Shown here: piece after piece, positions 33,277 through 41,442 of the stretch | Layout of the letters: each line of letters starts with the position of its first letter | Position numbering within the stretch: position 1 is the first letter of the stretch | Assembly: GCA_017650105.1 (NCBI GenBank) | Contig: JAGCFO010000011.1 | Location: 1 to 64,000, forward strand | Reading direction: 5' to 3' | From: Bacteroidaceae bacterium | GTDB lineage: Bacteria; Bacteroidota; Bacteroidia; Bacteroidales; Bacteroidaceae | Length of the DNA stretch: 64,000 nucleotides | Made by a program: the position numbers and the translations under genes | Notes under the pieces: model-generated | What the model saw: only the letters and a program-made list of their open reading frames with translations | Told to the model about the DNA's origin: nothing | The model's database searches: none

Positions 33277-34623
33277 ATGGCAAAGAAAAGCAGTAGTTTG
33301 AAAAGCACGATAGCGGTGTCGCTAACCAATTATCTCGATGCCGGCGCCATCGTGGCAGGCGCCAGCGGGCTCACCCTCTGGCAGAAATACCTCGGGCTCA
33401 GTGAGGTGCACCTCGGCTGGCTCAACTTCATCAGCGCCAACTGCCTTGGTGCCGCCCTCGGCGCCATCATAGGCGGGTTCCTCGCCGACAAGTACGGGCG
33501 TAAGTTCATCTACACCTACAACCTGCTCGTCTATATGGTAGGAGTCCTTCTCGTCATGTGCTCCGTCAACTTCCCCATGTTGCTCCTGGGCTTCCTCATC
33601 ACGGGCATCTCGGTGGGCATCGGCGTGCCGGCAACGTGGACCTACATCTCCGAGAGCTCCGAGATACACAACCGTGGGCGCAACATCTGCATCTCGCAGA
33701 TGTCGTGGGGCTTCGGCCCGATGATCATCCTCCTCCTCGGCATGTGCTTCGCGCCGGGAGGATACCTCTTCGGATGGGTCGAGAGCATAGGCCACGCCAT
33801 AGGAGGCGCCGATCTGAGCGGTGCTGCCCTCAACGTGTTCAGCTCCAGAGTGGTGTTCTTCTCGCTGTTCATCGTGGCCTTCATCGCGTGGAACATGCAG
33901 CGCAAGCTCGAGGAGTCGGGCGAGTGGAAGGCAAGCAAGGAGGCCGCCAAGGCCAAGGGCGAAGACACAGGGCTGCTGCATGCCTTCAAGGTGCTCTTCT
34001 CCAACAAGAAAGCCATCCGCACCGTCTGCTTCCTTGCCACCATCTACCTCACGTGGAACCTTGTGGCATCCGTCATGGGCTTCTTCCAGCCCCACATCTA
34101 CGAGACAGCCGGAGGGCTCAGCAACGAGTATGCCAACATGCTCTCGTGCGTCGGCTGGGTTATCGTCGTTGTCATCACCTTCTTCGTCTCGTTCATCATC
34201 GACAAGGTGCCCCACAAGCTCCTCTACGTCCTGGGCCTGCTTGCAGCCCTTGCCACATGGGTAGTTGTCATCCGGGGCGTCAACGGCATGGGCAGCCTGT
34301 GGGCGTTCTCCATCCTCTGGGGCATCAATGGCGGTATCTCCGTGCAGATCTTCTACGCCCTCTGGGGCTCTGAGCTGTTCCCCGCCAAGTTCCGTGCCGG
34401 CGCGCAGGGCCTGATGTTCTTCATCGTCCGTGGCCTCTCAGCCGTCTGGGGACTCGTGTTCACCTACATCTACGGCGAGCAGGGCGAGGGCTTCACCGTT
34501 GCTGCCTACTGCATGATAGGGCTGCTGCTCATCTCGCTGATAGTAGGCTTCATCGGCTGCCCCAACACGCGCGGCAAGTCGCTCGAGCAGATCACGCACG
34601 AGCGCTACGGCGACAACTATTAA
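33277..34623 (+). CDS. MFS sugar transporter, probable rhamnose importer
   Basis: 448 residues from ATG 33277; a GTG nine codons earlier is less likely. About 12 membrane segments, with the MFS loop motif GGFLADKYGRKFIY after the second, a charged central loop (about 205-230: KLEESGEWKASKEAAK) and the C-terminal motif NTRGKSLEQI typical of the sugar-porter subfamily. Position directly after rhaB-rhaA implies L-rhamnose uptake; the sequence alone does not fix the substrate. Confidence 0.85.
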   Translation: MAKKSSSLKSTIAVSLTNYLDAGAIVAGASGLTLWQKYLGLSEVHLGWLNFISANCLGAALGAIIGGFLADKYGRKFIYTYNLLVYMVGVLLVMCSVNFPMLLLGFLITGISVGIGVPATWTYISESSEIHNRGRNICISQMSWGFGPMIILLLGMCFAPGGYLFGWVESIGHAIGGADLSGAALNVFSSRVVFFSLFIVAFIAWNMQRKLEESGEWKASKEAAKAKGEDTGLLHAFKVLFSNKKAIRTVCFLATIYLTWNLVASVMGFFQPHIYETAGGLSNEYANMLSCVGWVIVVVITFFVSFIIDKVPHKLLYVLGLLAALATWVVVIRGVNGMGSLWAFSILWGINGGISVQIFYALWGSELFPAKFRAGAQGLMFFIVRGLSAVWGLVFTYIYGEQGEGFTVAAYCMIGLLLISLIVGFIGCPNTRGKSLEQITHERYGDNY

Positions 34624-34681
34624 ATCCTCCGCCGCTGATAGTAAAAAAGAGGCGCTCCGAGGCTTTTTCTTGGCATAAACG

Positions 34682-34711
34682 TTGCTTTATCAAAAAAATA
34701 TCGTACCTTTA
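34682..34711 (+). promoter_or_regulatory. Promoter of the UpxY-like gene
   Basis: TTG (34682-34684), 19 nt, TACCTTTA (34704-34711), one base from the TAnnTTTG consensus. It gives a leader of about 220 nt. Confidence 0.6.
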
Positions 34712-34719
34712 CCCCCGAT

Positions 34720-34881
34720 TTTGCATTAGTCTGCACTTTTCTGACGTGAAGTGCAGACATGCAAAGTCATGACAGGCAAACCGTCCTTGGAAGAGATTCG
34801 TGTCCACACACGTCTCTCAGGGCTCCGAAGGATACGGGTGCCACGGGTAAGACACAATCCCCGCTCCCCTTTTTAGGGGAG
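34720..34881 (+). promoter_or_regulatory. Structured leader of the UpxY-like gene
   Basis: TTTGCAT + GTCTGCACTT (34720-34738, 2-nt bulge) pairs perfectly with AAGTGCAGAC + ATGCAAA (34749-34765), a 17-bp stem starting almost at the predicted transcription start. A second hairpin, CTCCCC/GGGGAG, is at 34864-34881. UpxY-type proteins are known to act on their own operon's leader to prevent early termination, so these are candidate target structures. Confidence 0.55.
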
Positions 34882-34936
34882 AAAACGGGAAGGGATAGCT
34901 ATCGTCTATCAACAACGATGAAGAGAGCATAACACG

Positions 34937-36052
34937 ATGATGCCAACGACCGATAGTCCCACGCGATGGTACGTGATGATACATCGCAAGCCACAGTGGA
35001 TCGACGCCATGCTCCGCAAGGAGAGCAGGGGAGAGCTGCTCACGCCAGAGCAGCGCGATGCCGGCTATGTGCCGACACCCTTCGACTACTATGTCCCCTA
35101 CCTCTACATGCGTCCCGATGCCACCGACGAGCTACGCAGCATCTTCCACAGCTTCGTGTTCATCAAGGCATCCCCACAGCGCATCCGCGAGATAGTCGGT
35201 GCCGACTGGAACACACGCACCCGTCTGCGCCTCCATCCCTATCGCAGCAAGTCGGGCAAAGAGATCACCATCTCCGAGAGGGAGTACACCCAGCTCCGCG
35301 AGCTCATCCACAACAGTCAGCTCCATGTCTTCTTCGGTGCCTCGGCACCCTCCGTTCGCGACATGAAGGCGGGCAACAGAGTCTTCCTGCAGATACAGAA
35401 CTGGGAAAACCACCCCGGCACGATAGAGAGCATCAAGGTCAAGAAGAGCGGAGTCAGCATGCGCGTCACCTTCACCATCCTCGGGCAGACGCAGAGTGTC
35501 AGCTTCGACGATCTCCACGACGGCGACGTCACCTTTGCCGACCAAGTCACCGAGCAGCTCGTCACAGGCAACCTCATCGAGAACTTCGAGCGCGAGGTCT
35601 CCATCCTCCTCGGCCATCGGTTCGGCAAAAGCCCCTCCGCCAACGCCCACGACGATGCCCCGCGCCTCCGGCGCCTGCTCTCCTATGCCGACATCCATAT
35701 CGACGACGCTGAAGACCAGCAGCGATTCCACTCGCTCATGCTGATCTGCGCCACGCTCCTCCCCGACAAAGCCCTTGCAGCCGACTACTGCCAGCAGCTT
35801 CAGCGCCGGCTCACCCCCGGGCAGGACCCCTCGGGACAAGCCCCGCAGGACGACCGACACCCCCTGCCGCACCGTTCCCATCCCCAGCTCACCACCTACA
35901 CCGAAGCCTACATCACCCTGGCCCTCTTCATCCACACCCGTGACCCCCGCCTGCGCGACGCCGTCAAGGCCTACCGCAAGCAACATCCCGCCTCTCCCCC
36001 CATCCTAGGCACCCTCCTCAATAAGGTGAGAGATATTAGATGTAAGAAGTAA
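34937..36052 (+). CDS. UpxY-family NusG-like transcription antiterminator with long C-terminal extension
   Basis: 371 residues. The start TRWYVMIHRKPQW is the NusG N-terminal fold, with the HSFVFIKAS strand; residues 150-205 form a KOW-like domain (MKAGNRVFLQIQ..). Residues 210-371 are an extension rich in helix and a Pro/Gln/His linker that I do not recognise. UpxY proteins start many Bacteroides capsule operons. Here the next genes are an unrelated GxxExxY gene and sodB, while surface-sugar genes (gmd, fcl) come only at 55 kb, so the target operon is unclear. Confidence 0.75.
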   Translation: MMPTTDSPTRWYVMIHRKPQWIDAMLRKESRGELLTPEQRDAGYVPTPFDYYVPYLYMRPDATDELRSIFHSFVFIKASPQRIREIVGADWNTRTRLRLHPYRSKSGKEITISEREYTQLRELIHNSQLHVFFGASAPSVRDMKAGNRVFLQIQNWENHPGTIESIKVKKSGVSMRVTFTILGQTQSVSFDDLHDGDVTFADQVTEQLVTGNLIENFEREVSILLGHRFGKSPSANAHDDAPRLRRLLSYADIHIDDAEDQQRFHSLMLICATLLPDKALAADYCQQLQRRLTPGQDPSGQAPQDDRHPLPHRSHPQLTTYTEAYITLALFIHTRDPRLRDAVKAYRKQHPASPPILGTLLNKVRDIRCKK

Positions 36053-36139
36053 GATGGCAACAGCCACTGAATGTGGCTGTGCTTGCGACGACGCGAGGTT
36101 TATCTCGCCAAAGGAGTACCCCAAAATCCGTGTACGGAT

Positions 36140-36510
36140 ATGAACAAAAACCCTAAAAACCCTTCCCGAAAGCATCGCGCTGACGCGCTCCTCCTATGCT
36201 GCCGTCACGCATGGGGCTGTAAGCAAGTTTCCGCCCCTCGCTGCCGAACAGCACAGGCCATCCTACGGAGGGCAACGCCTTCGGGAAGAAAAACCCCGCT
36301 TCGCTGGAAAACCCCATGCGGAAATGCAAGACAGTAGGCAATGTGTTTTTTCGGTTTTTCTTTTATCGATTTTGGGGCATGAAATGCCGCGTATGAGGCT
36401 GGCGATGAATGACGAAGACGTGTTTTCGGCTGGCATCGACGGCAGCATGCGCAAGGCTCCTACAGAGCCGAATCGATGAAAGGGTTTTTCAGGTTTTTCT
36501 TGAAAATCAT
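36140..36510. repeat. Imperfect inverted repeat pair in a gene-free stretch
   Basis: The 672-bp gap 36053-36724 holds no gene. Sequence near 36140-36205 (AAAACCCT..CCC..ATGCTGCCGTC) resembles the reverse complement of about 36435-36505 over some 65 bp. A small hairpin, ACAGCCAC/GTGGCTGT, is at 36060-36080, just after the UpxY-like gene. Confidence 0.4.
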
Positions 36511-36518
36511 ATCCGTGC

Positions 36519-36706
36519 CAATCCGAGTCAGTGATATCATCCGTACAATCCGAACCATCCGTGTTCAAAAAGAAAAATAATTGAACACAGATCTCACAGA
36601 TAAACACGGATATCTTTGTTGAAGATGAGTCCTGTTGAGGAGAGTTGTCAATCCCCGAATCCGAGCCAGTGTTCTCATCCGTACAATCCGAGCCATCAGT
36701 GTTCAT
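36519..36706. repeat. ATCCGTG-type repeats, left of the GxxExxY gene
   Basis: One partial (36519-36567) and one full copy (36583-36706) of a repeat containing AACACGGATATCTTTG and CATCCGTACAATCCGA. Two further copies lie right of the gene at 37110-37341. The end plus AAGACATCAA precedes both the GxxExxY start and the sodB start. Confidence 0.8.
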
Positions 36707-36724
36707 AAAAAAGACATCAATCGT

Positions 36725-37099
36725 ATGTTGTTATTCCGTGATCTCAGTTATGCCATTAATGGTGCTGCCTTCCAAGTTTATAATGCGTTGGGACATGGAT
36801 TCTTGGAGTCCGTTTATCAGGAAGCACTGGAGATAGAGTTTCAGAGACGCAACATACCGTATGAGCGTGAAAAAGAATTGACATTAACCTACGATGGTGT
36901 AGAATTAAAGCAAACTTTCAGAGCGGACTTCGTATGCTATGGAAAGATAATTGTTGAACTGAAGGCTGTAAGCGAATTAAATGACGCTCACCGGTCTCAA
37001 GTTTACAATTACCTTCATGCCACAGGTTACAAGTTAGGTTTGCTTTACAACTTCGGCTGTCCAGATGAACTTGAAATAGAAAGAATAATTCTCCCATAG
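36725..37099 (+). CDS. GxxExxY-family protein
   Basis: 124 residues from ATG 36725. It contains the family name motif GHGFLESVYQEALEIE and the nuclease-like pattern FRADFVCYGKIIVELKA, similar to a PD-(D/E)xK core (D, then E-x-K). Biochemical role is unknown. The gene is bracketed on both sides by the same dispersed repeat, so it probably moved in as a unit just upstream of sodB. An upstream in-frame extension is made of repeat sequence and was not used. Confidence 0.85.
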   Translation: MLLFRDLSYAINGAAFQVYNALGHGFLESVYQEALEIEFQRRNIPYEREKELTLTYDGVELKQTFRADFVCYGKIIVELKAVSELNDAHRSQVYNYLHATGYKLGLLYNFGCPDELEIERIILP

Positions 37100-37109
37100 A
37101 CCCCAGATT

Positions 37110-37341
37110 TTCTTTGCTGTTGAGTACTATTGAGAAGAATTGTCACCCCCAATCCGAGTCAGTGTTATCATCCGTACAATCCGAGCCATCCGTGTTCAAA
37201 AGAATAATAAAAGAACACAGATTTCACAGATAAACACGGATATCTTTGCTGATGAGTACTATTGAGAAGAATTGTCACCCCCAATCCGAGTCAGTGTTAT
37301 CATCCGTACAATCCGAGCCATCCGTGTTCAAAATAAAGACA
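37110..37341. repeat. ATCCGTG-type repeats, right of the GxxExxY gene
   Basis: Two nearly identical copies, 37110-37197 and 37212-37329, share GAGTACTATTGAGAAGAATT and CATCCGTACAATCCGAGCC. The second runs into the sodB leader. Confidence 0.85.
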
Positions 37342-37345
37342 TCAA

Positions 37346-37921
37346 ATGTTTTCCATCATCGCATTACCCTACACACCAGAGGCCCTCGAGCCAGTCATCA
37401 GCGCCCAGACACTGAGCTACCATCACGGCAAGCACCTGCAGGCCTATGTGGATAACCTGAACAAGCTCACTGCCGGGACAGCGTTTGACACCCTGCCCCT
37501 TGAAGAGATCGTGAAGCAGTCCACCGGCGCCCTGTACAACAATGCCGGTCAGGTGCTCAACCACAACCTCTACTTCACCCAGTTCACCCCCAATCCCGAG
37601 GAGTCCAGCGGCAAGCTGCTCCGTCAGATCGAGAAGCAGTGGGGCACCCTCGACGCCTTCAAGGCCGAGTTCGAGTCCAAGGGCGTCACCCTCTTCGGCA
37701 GCGGCTGGGTATGGCTCTCCGCCGATGAAGAAGGCACCCTTCACATCACCCAGGAGCCCAATGCCGGCAACCCCGTCACCCGAGGCCACAAGCCCCTGCT
37801 CACCTTCGATGTCTGGGAGCACGCCTACTACCTCGACTATCAGAACCGCCGTGCCGCCCACCTGCAAGCCCTCTGGCAGATCGTGAACTGGCAAGAGATA
37901 GAACGCCGCTACAACCGTTGA
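37346..37921 (+). CDS. sodB: Fe/Mn superoxide dismutase
   Basis: 191 residues. Metal ligands are visible: H26 in SYHHGKH, H73 in NHNLYF, and D155 and H159 in [18 protein letters not shown] is the usual core segment. It converts superoxide to peroxide and oxygen in the cytoplasm. Its last 67 bp and last 124 bp recur at 39056 and 51006, marking the 3' end of this gene as an integration site. Host-like codon use contrasts with the AT-rich genes that follow. Confidence 0.95.
   Translation: MFSIIALPYTPEALEPVISAQTLSYHHGKHLQAYVDNLNKLTAGTAFDTLPLEEIVKQSTGALYNNAGQVLNHNLYFTQFTPNPEESSGKLLRQIEKQWGTLDAFKAEFESKGVTLFGSGWVWLSADEEGTLHITQEPNAGNPVTRGHKPLLTFDVWEHAYYLDYQNRRAAHLQALWQIVNWQEIERRYNR
37798..37921 (+). 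repeat. sodB 3' end, native copy of a duplicated attachment-like segment
   Basis: The last 124 bp of sodB, from within the codons for LTFDVWEH to the TGA, are repeated at 51006-51129 (2 mismatches by eye). The last 67 bp (37855-37921) are repeated at 39056-39122 (6 mismatches, nearly all silent). Confidence 0.88.
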
Positions 37922-38005
37922 CGGTTGACATTGCTTGCAACCATTGCAGGACGATGATGCAGTCAAAGCATAAAGACAAGCCGTGAAGCAACAGCTGTTG
38001 AAAAG

Positions 38006-39052
38006 ATGAAGTATTCAAGAAACAAAATAAATGTCTTAGGCAAAACCCTTATGGCAGGCCCTGATACGGGTTTCCCATATATTGATGCCAATCTTGTTGT
38101 CGAAGACTGGAGAAAGCTTCACATGCTGCCCCTTGAAGAGTTGGTAGAAGAGGTGACAGAGGCCCTGTCTGCAGCAGGAGTCAACGCAGCGTTCTCGTCT
38201 CATCGTCTGAAGCGAATGACATCCATTATCGCCAAGCTCCGACACAACCCGGGAATGTGCTTAGGAGGGCTTCAGGATATTGGCGGTGCCCGTTTTGTTT
38301 TTGAAGATATATCCTCGTTGCTCAGAGCTCGAGATGTGATATCAGACACACGTTTCAGCCACTTCGTGTTAGACCGACACGTGTACGACTACGTCACGGT
38401 GCCCAAGCAAAGCGGTTATCGCAGCATTCATTATGCGTATAAGTATGTTAGCGACAACCCTGATTATGACGGATTGAGAGTCGAATTGCAGCTTAGGACC
38501 CGTTTGCAGCACGACTGGGCGATGGCAGTGGAGACAGCAGAACTCATTTCCAAATCATCGTTGAAGGCCAGTCTAGGAGATGAGAAATGGCTGCAATTTT
38601 TCAAGCTTGCAAGTGCCATTTTTGCCAGGAAAGAAGCAATGCCTGTCGCAGAGCCATTCAAGTCTTACACCGAAGAAGACTATTGCCTTGAGTATGCAAG
38701 TCTGGAAAAGGAGAACAAGTTCATTGATCAACTACAAGCATTGGTGAGTGCAGTCAAGATAACCGAGAAGCACTCATTGCAGATAGGATATGCCGTCATC
38801 TTTATCCAATTTGACGAGCGACAGGTTCAACTGAGGCATTTTGCCCAAGAGGCACTCGAAGAAGCCACAAAGTATTACTACGAAGTCGAGAAGACAGTGT
38901 CAGACGATCATTCAGCCGTTGTTCTTGTCTCCGTATCAGACATGAAAGAACTTCAGGAAGCATACCCGAGTTACTTCCTGAATGCCGGTGAGTTTATTGT
39001 TGCGCTGGCAGACTTTCAGCTCTCGTGTAAGGTACATGGATACATCCAATAG
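38006..39052 (+). CDS. RelA/SpoT-synthetase-domain protein
   Basis: 348 residues. Synthetase motifs: RLKRMTSIIAKL with GLQDIGGARFVF, YVTVPKQSGYRSIHYAY and VELQLRTRLQHDWAMAVE. There is no hydrolase HD domain before it. Residues 220-348 form a C-terminal region I do not recognise. It may make (p)ppGpp or a related alarmone, or be a ToxSAS-type toxin acting on tRNA. It is the only gene between sodB and the first duplicated sodB end, so it is the cargo of that segment. Confidence 0.8.
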   Translation: MKYSRNKINVLGKTLMAGPDTGFPYIDANLVVEDWRKLHMLPLEELVEEVTEALSAAGVNAAFSSHRLKRMTSIIAKLRHNPGMCLGGLQDIGGARFVFEDISSLLRARDVISDTRFSHFVLDRHVYDYVTVPKQSGYRSIHYAYKYVSDNPDYDGLRVELQLRTRLQHDWAMAVETAELISKSSLKASLGDEKWLQFFKLASAIFARKEAMPVAEPFKSYTEEDYCLEYASLEKENKFIDQLQALVSAVKITEKHSLQIGYAVIFIQFDERQVQLRHFAQEALEEATKYYYEVEKTVSDDHSAVVLVSVSDMKELQEAYPSYFLNAGEFIVALADFQLSCKVHGYIQ

Positions 39053-39055
39053 CTA

Positions 39056-39122
39056 CGCCCACCTGCAAGCCCTCTGGCAGATCCTGAACTGGCAAGAGAT
39101 AGAGCAACGTTACAATCGTTGA
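39056..39122 (+). repeat. First duplicated sodB 3' end (67 bp)
   Basis: It begins 4 nt after the stop of the RelA/SpoT-like gene and encodes [21 protein letters not shown] plus stop in the sodB frame. It differs from the native end mainly at third positions, as if it came from a sodB of another strain or species. Confidence 0.88.
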
Positions 39123-39186
39123 CGTGTACAATTTAGAAACGAATAATATAATAAACCGAATAAGAAAAGGGATTATGAGCAGATAA

Positions 39187-39246
39187 AAGTAATTGGCTCT
39201 GCCACTTTGGTAGTCGAAGAACTTGTCCTATGCCACCCCTATGATT
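39187..39246. repeat. Conserved motif after the first sodB-end copy
   Basis: AAGTAATTG, then TAGTCGAAGAACTTGTCC and TGCCACCCCTAT. The same string with the same spacing (within 1 nt) occurs after the second copy at 51326-51389. No gene overlaps it. Confidence 0.65.
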
Positions 39247-39302
39247 TCCCATAATAGGTTGTTATCTTTTGCAGAGAGATAAGTGTGCTTGTCCATTTAC
39301 TT

Positions 39303-39345
39303 TATTAAGTAACTATTAAGTAACTATTAAGTTATTATTAAGTTG
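39303..39345. repeat. Four 11-bp iterons upstream of the AlbA_2 gene
   Basis: TATTAAGTAAC, TATTAAGTAAC, TATTAAGTTAT and TATTAAGTTG lie head to tail and end directly at the ATG. The period equals one turn of DNA. Confidence 0.9.
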
Positions 39346-40815
39346 ATGAAGATACAATCCCAATATCAGCCATTTCTCACAGTTGACTATATTGTCAAAG
39401 AGGATGAGAATAAATTGTTTGATAGGAAGTCTTCCAAAGTTAAACCTACAGACATAGCTCCTATCATTTCTGCATTTGCCAATGCAGAAGGTGGAACTGT
39501 TGTAATAGGTGTTGCCGAGAAGACAAGGGAAATTGAGGGAATTGATGGTATAGGTAATGATTCTATCAATGACTTAATAGCTGCTCCAAAAGATGTCTGC
39601 ATTCCGATGCCTCATTATAAAGAAGAATTTCTGGATGTAATAAACAAACAGGGAAAGGCAGACCGTTTGCTTCTCTTGCATATTGAGCCAAGTCCGGAAC
39701 AGGTTGTCAGAACAATTAATAATTCCACATATCTCCGTGTAGGAGACAGAACGAAAGAATTGAAGGGTGAAGATCTTCGTAATTTGGAATATAGCAAAAG
39801 TGTACGCCACTATGAAGATGAGTGCCATCCAGATGCAAGTATTGAGGACTTGGATAAGGAGCTACTCTCTATCTATCGCGAGAAGTTGCACGCTGAAGAT
39901 TTGTCGTATGAGGAATTATTGAAGGCGCGAGGCTTCCTAAAGCAGCAAAAAGGCAGTAATAAGCTAACAAATGCAGCCGTATTGTTATTTGCCAAGAATA
40001 TAGTTCAGTTCTATCCAAATTGTCGAATAAGATTTGTACGCTATGATGGCACCAAGGCAAGGACAGGCGTAGATATAAATATTATCAGAGACCAGAGCAT
40101 CGAATTACCCGTATTAAGAATTATTCAGGCAGCAAAGACGTTTATCGGTAGTCAATTGCGAGAGTTCACTGCTTTGGATACTGTTACAGGTAAGTTCCAA
40201 ATAGTGCCCGAATATCCCGAGTTCGCATGGCTTGAGGGTATTGTAAATGCAGTCACTCATAGAGAATACGCCATGTCAGGGCGATATATTCTTGTTAGTA
40301 TGTACGATGACCGATTGGAAATAGAGAGCCCAGGGAAATTGCCAAGTGTTGTAACGGTCGATAATATTAAGGAGACTCGATATTCCAGGAATCCAAGAAT
40401 CGCAAGGCTATTAACAGATTTTGGTTGGGTCAGAGAATTGAACGAAGGAGTAAAGCGCATCTATTCAGACATGAAGAAATTCTTTTTGGATGATCCTATC
40501 TATAGCGAACCAGAACAATCAGTTCGATTAGTTCTGAAAAACAATATCGTTATGCGTAACTTACGCCGGAAAGACCGTGCTGCAGAGTTTGTGGGCGAGG
40601 ATATCTGGAGTGCATTAGATGAAAACGATCGACATATACTGGTTTATATGTCGGAAAAACGGGAGGTTACTAGGTTGGCACTTCAAACTCACCTAAAGCG
40701 TTCGAATGGTTATATTACAAGGCGTCTTGCAAGGTTGATTGATATTGGTATTGTCCGTGCAAATGGGAATACACATGATCCCAAACGGACGTACTCTATT
40801 ATATGTAGAGAGTGA
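39346..40815 (+). CDS. AlbA_2/Schlafen-type ATP-binding regulator
   Basis: 489 residues from ATG 39346 (a TTG lies directly before it). Residues 10-150 match the AlbA_2 domain (FDRKSSKV, AFANAEGGTVVIGV). Residues 255-370 match an HATPase_c_4-like segment (EYPEFAWLEGIVNAVTHREY, ESPGKLPSVV, RNPRIARLLTDFGWVRE). Residues 410-489 look like a winged helix (TRLALQTHLKRSNGYITRRL). Such proteins are predicted transcription regulators. TATTAAG iterons on both sides are likely its own binding sites. In defence islands this family can be a regulator or an effector; not decided here. Confidence 0.82.
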   Translation: MKIQSQYQPFLTVDYIVKEDENKLFDRKSSKVKPTDIAPIISAFANAEGGTVVIGVAEKTREIEGIDGIGNDSINDLIAAPKDVCIPMPHYKEEFLDVINKQGKADRLLLLHIEPSPEQVVRTINNSTYLRVGDRTKELKGEDLRNLEYSKSVRHYEDECHPDASIEDLDKELLSIYREKLHAEDLSYEELLKARGFLKQQKGSNKLTNAAVLLFAKNIVQFYPNCRIRFVRYDGTKARTGVDINIIRDQSIELPVLRIIQAAKTFIGSQLREFTALDTVTGKFQIVPEYPEFAWLEGIVNAVTHREYAMSGRYILVSMYDDRLEIESPGKLPSVVTVDNIKETRYSRNPRIARLLTDFGWVRELNEGVKRIYSDMKKFFLDDPIYSEPEQSVRLVLKNNIVMRNLRRKDRAAEFVGEDIWSALDENDRHILVYMSEKREVTRLALQTHLKRSNGYITRRLARLIDIGIVRANGNTHDPKRTYSIICRE

Positions 40816-40818
40816 GTA

Positions 40819-40873
40819 CTTAATACGAGCTTAATACGAGCTTAATACGAGCTTAATACGAACTTAATACGAA
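40819..40873. repeat. Five 11-bp iterons downstream of the AlbA_2 gene, inverted
   Basis: Five units of CTTAATACGAR in tandem start 4 nt after the stop codon. Their complement, TATTAAG plus four bases, matches the upstream iterons, so the two arrays face each other across the gene. Confidence 0.9.
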
Positions 40874-40997
40874 CACTATCAAACATCCGTCAGATTCGTG
40901 TCATTCGTGTTAAAAAAACGAGTCCTCTAATTCTTGATAGTTTCGAGTATTTAGTGTTTTCGATGTTTACGCAATAAAATTATCTGTGATATCCGTG

Positions 40998-41340
40998 AAC
41001 CGACGGAGCAGTGAGTGGAGAGCCAAGTTCACTTGAGCTATCCCGAGTCGCGTCGGAGGAAGAGCAAAGGTCAAGGAGGAGGAAAACCGAAGGTTAACCT
41101 GGTGCGCAGAGCTGTGCTCGCATGAGCTTTGCCGAGATGAGGAGGAAGAAGGCGATAGCCAACAACTATTATGACCCTATACCGTTTCAGGCACATTTGC
41201 GGTGACAACCGACGCCAAACCGAATGCAAACGAGCTTGCTCGATTTGCTGAGGTGCGAACCGATGGAGCAGCGAGCGGAGAGTCGAATGAATTCGAGCTA
41301 TCCCGAGTCGCGACAGAGGAAGACGAAAGTCAATGAGGAA
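40998..41340. repeat. GC-rich dispersed repeat, copies 1 and 2
   Basis: The 627-bp gap 40816-41442 holds iterons, an ATCCGTG remnant near 40990, and two related copies: 40998-41149 (ACCGACGGAGCAGTGAGTGG..GAGCTATCCCGAGTCGCG..) and 41256-41340, a shorter divergent copy. A third copy, nearly identical to the first, is at 59832-59985. The apparent protein translations are frames through the repeat. Confidence 0.75.
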
Positions 41341-41442
41341 AACGAAGTTAAGCACACGCAAAAGAGCCTTTCGCTTAAGAATCGGTAGCAGTCAGAGGCG
41401 GCACGAGCGCGAATCGCGAGAAGTACAATAAAGATAATAACA

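Noticed and set aside
36263..36706. A 147-codon minus-strand frame near the GxxExxY gene
   Set aside because: It translates the ATCCGTG repeats (NTDGSDCTD words recur) and has no independent support.
39056..39122. A second superoxide dismutase gene
   Set aside because: Only the last 22 codons including the stop are present, without start, promoter or metal-binding residues. It is a duplicated gene end; the same holds for the copy at 51006-51129.
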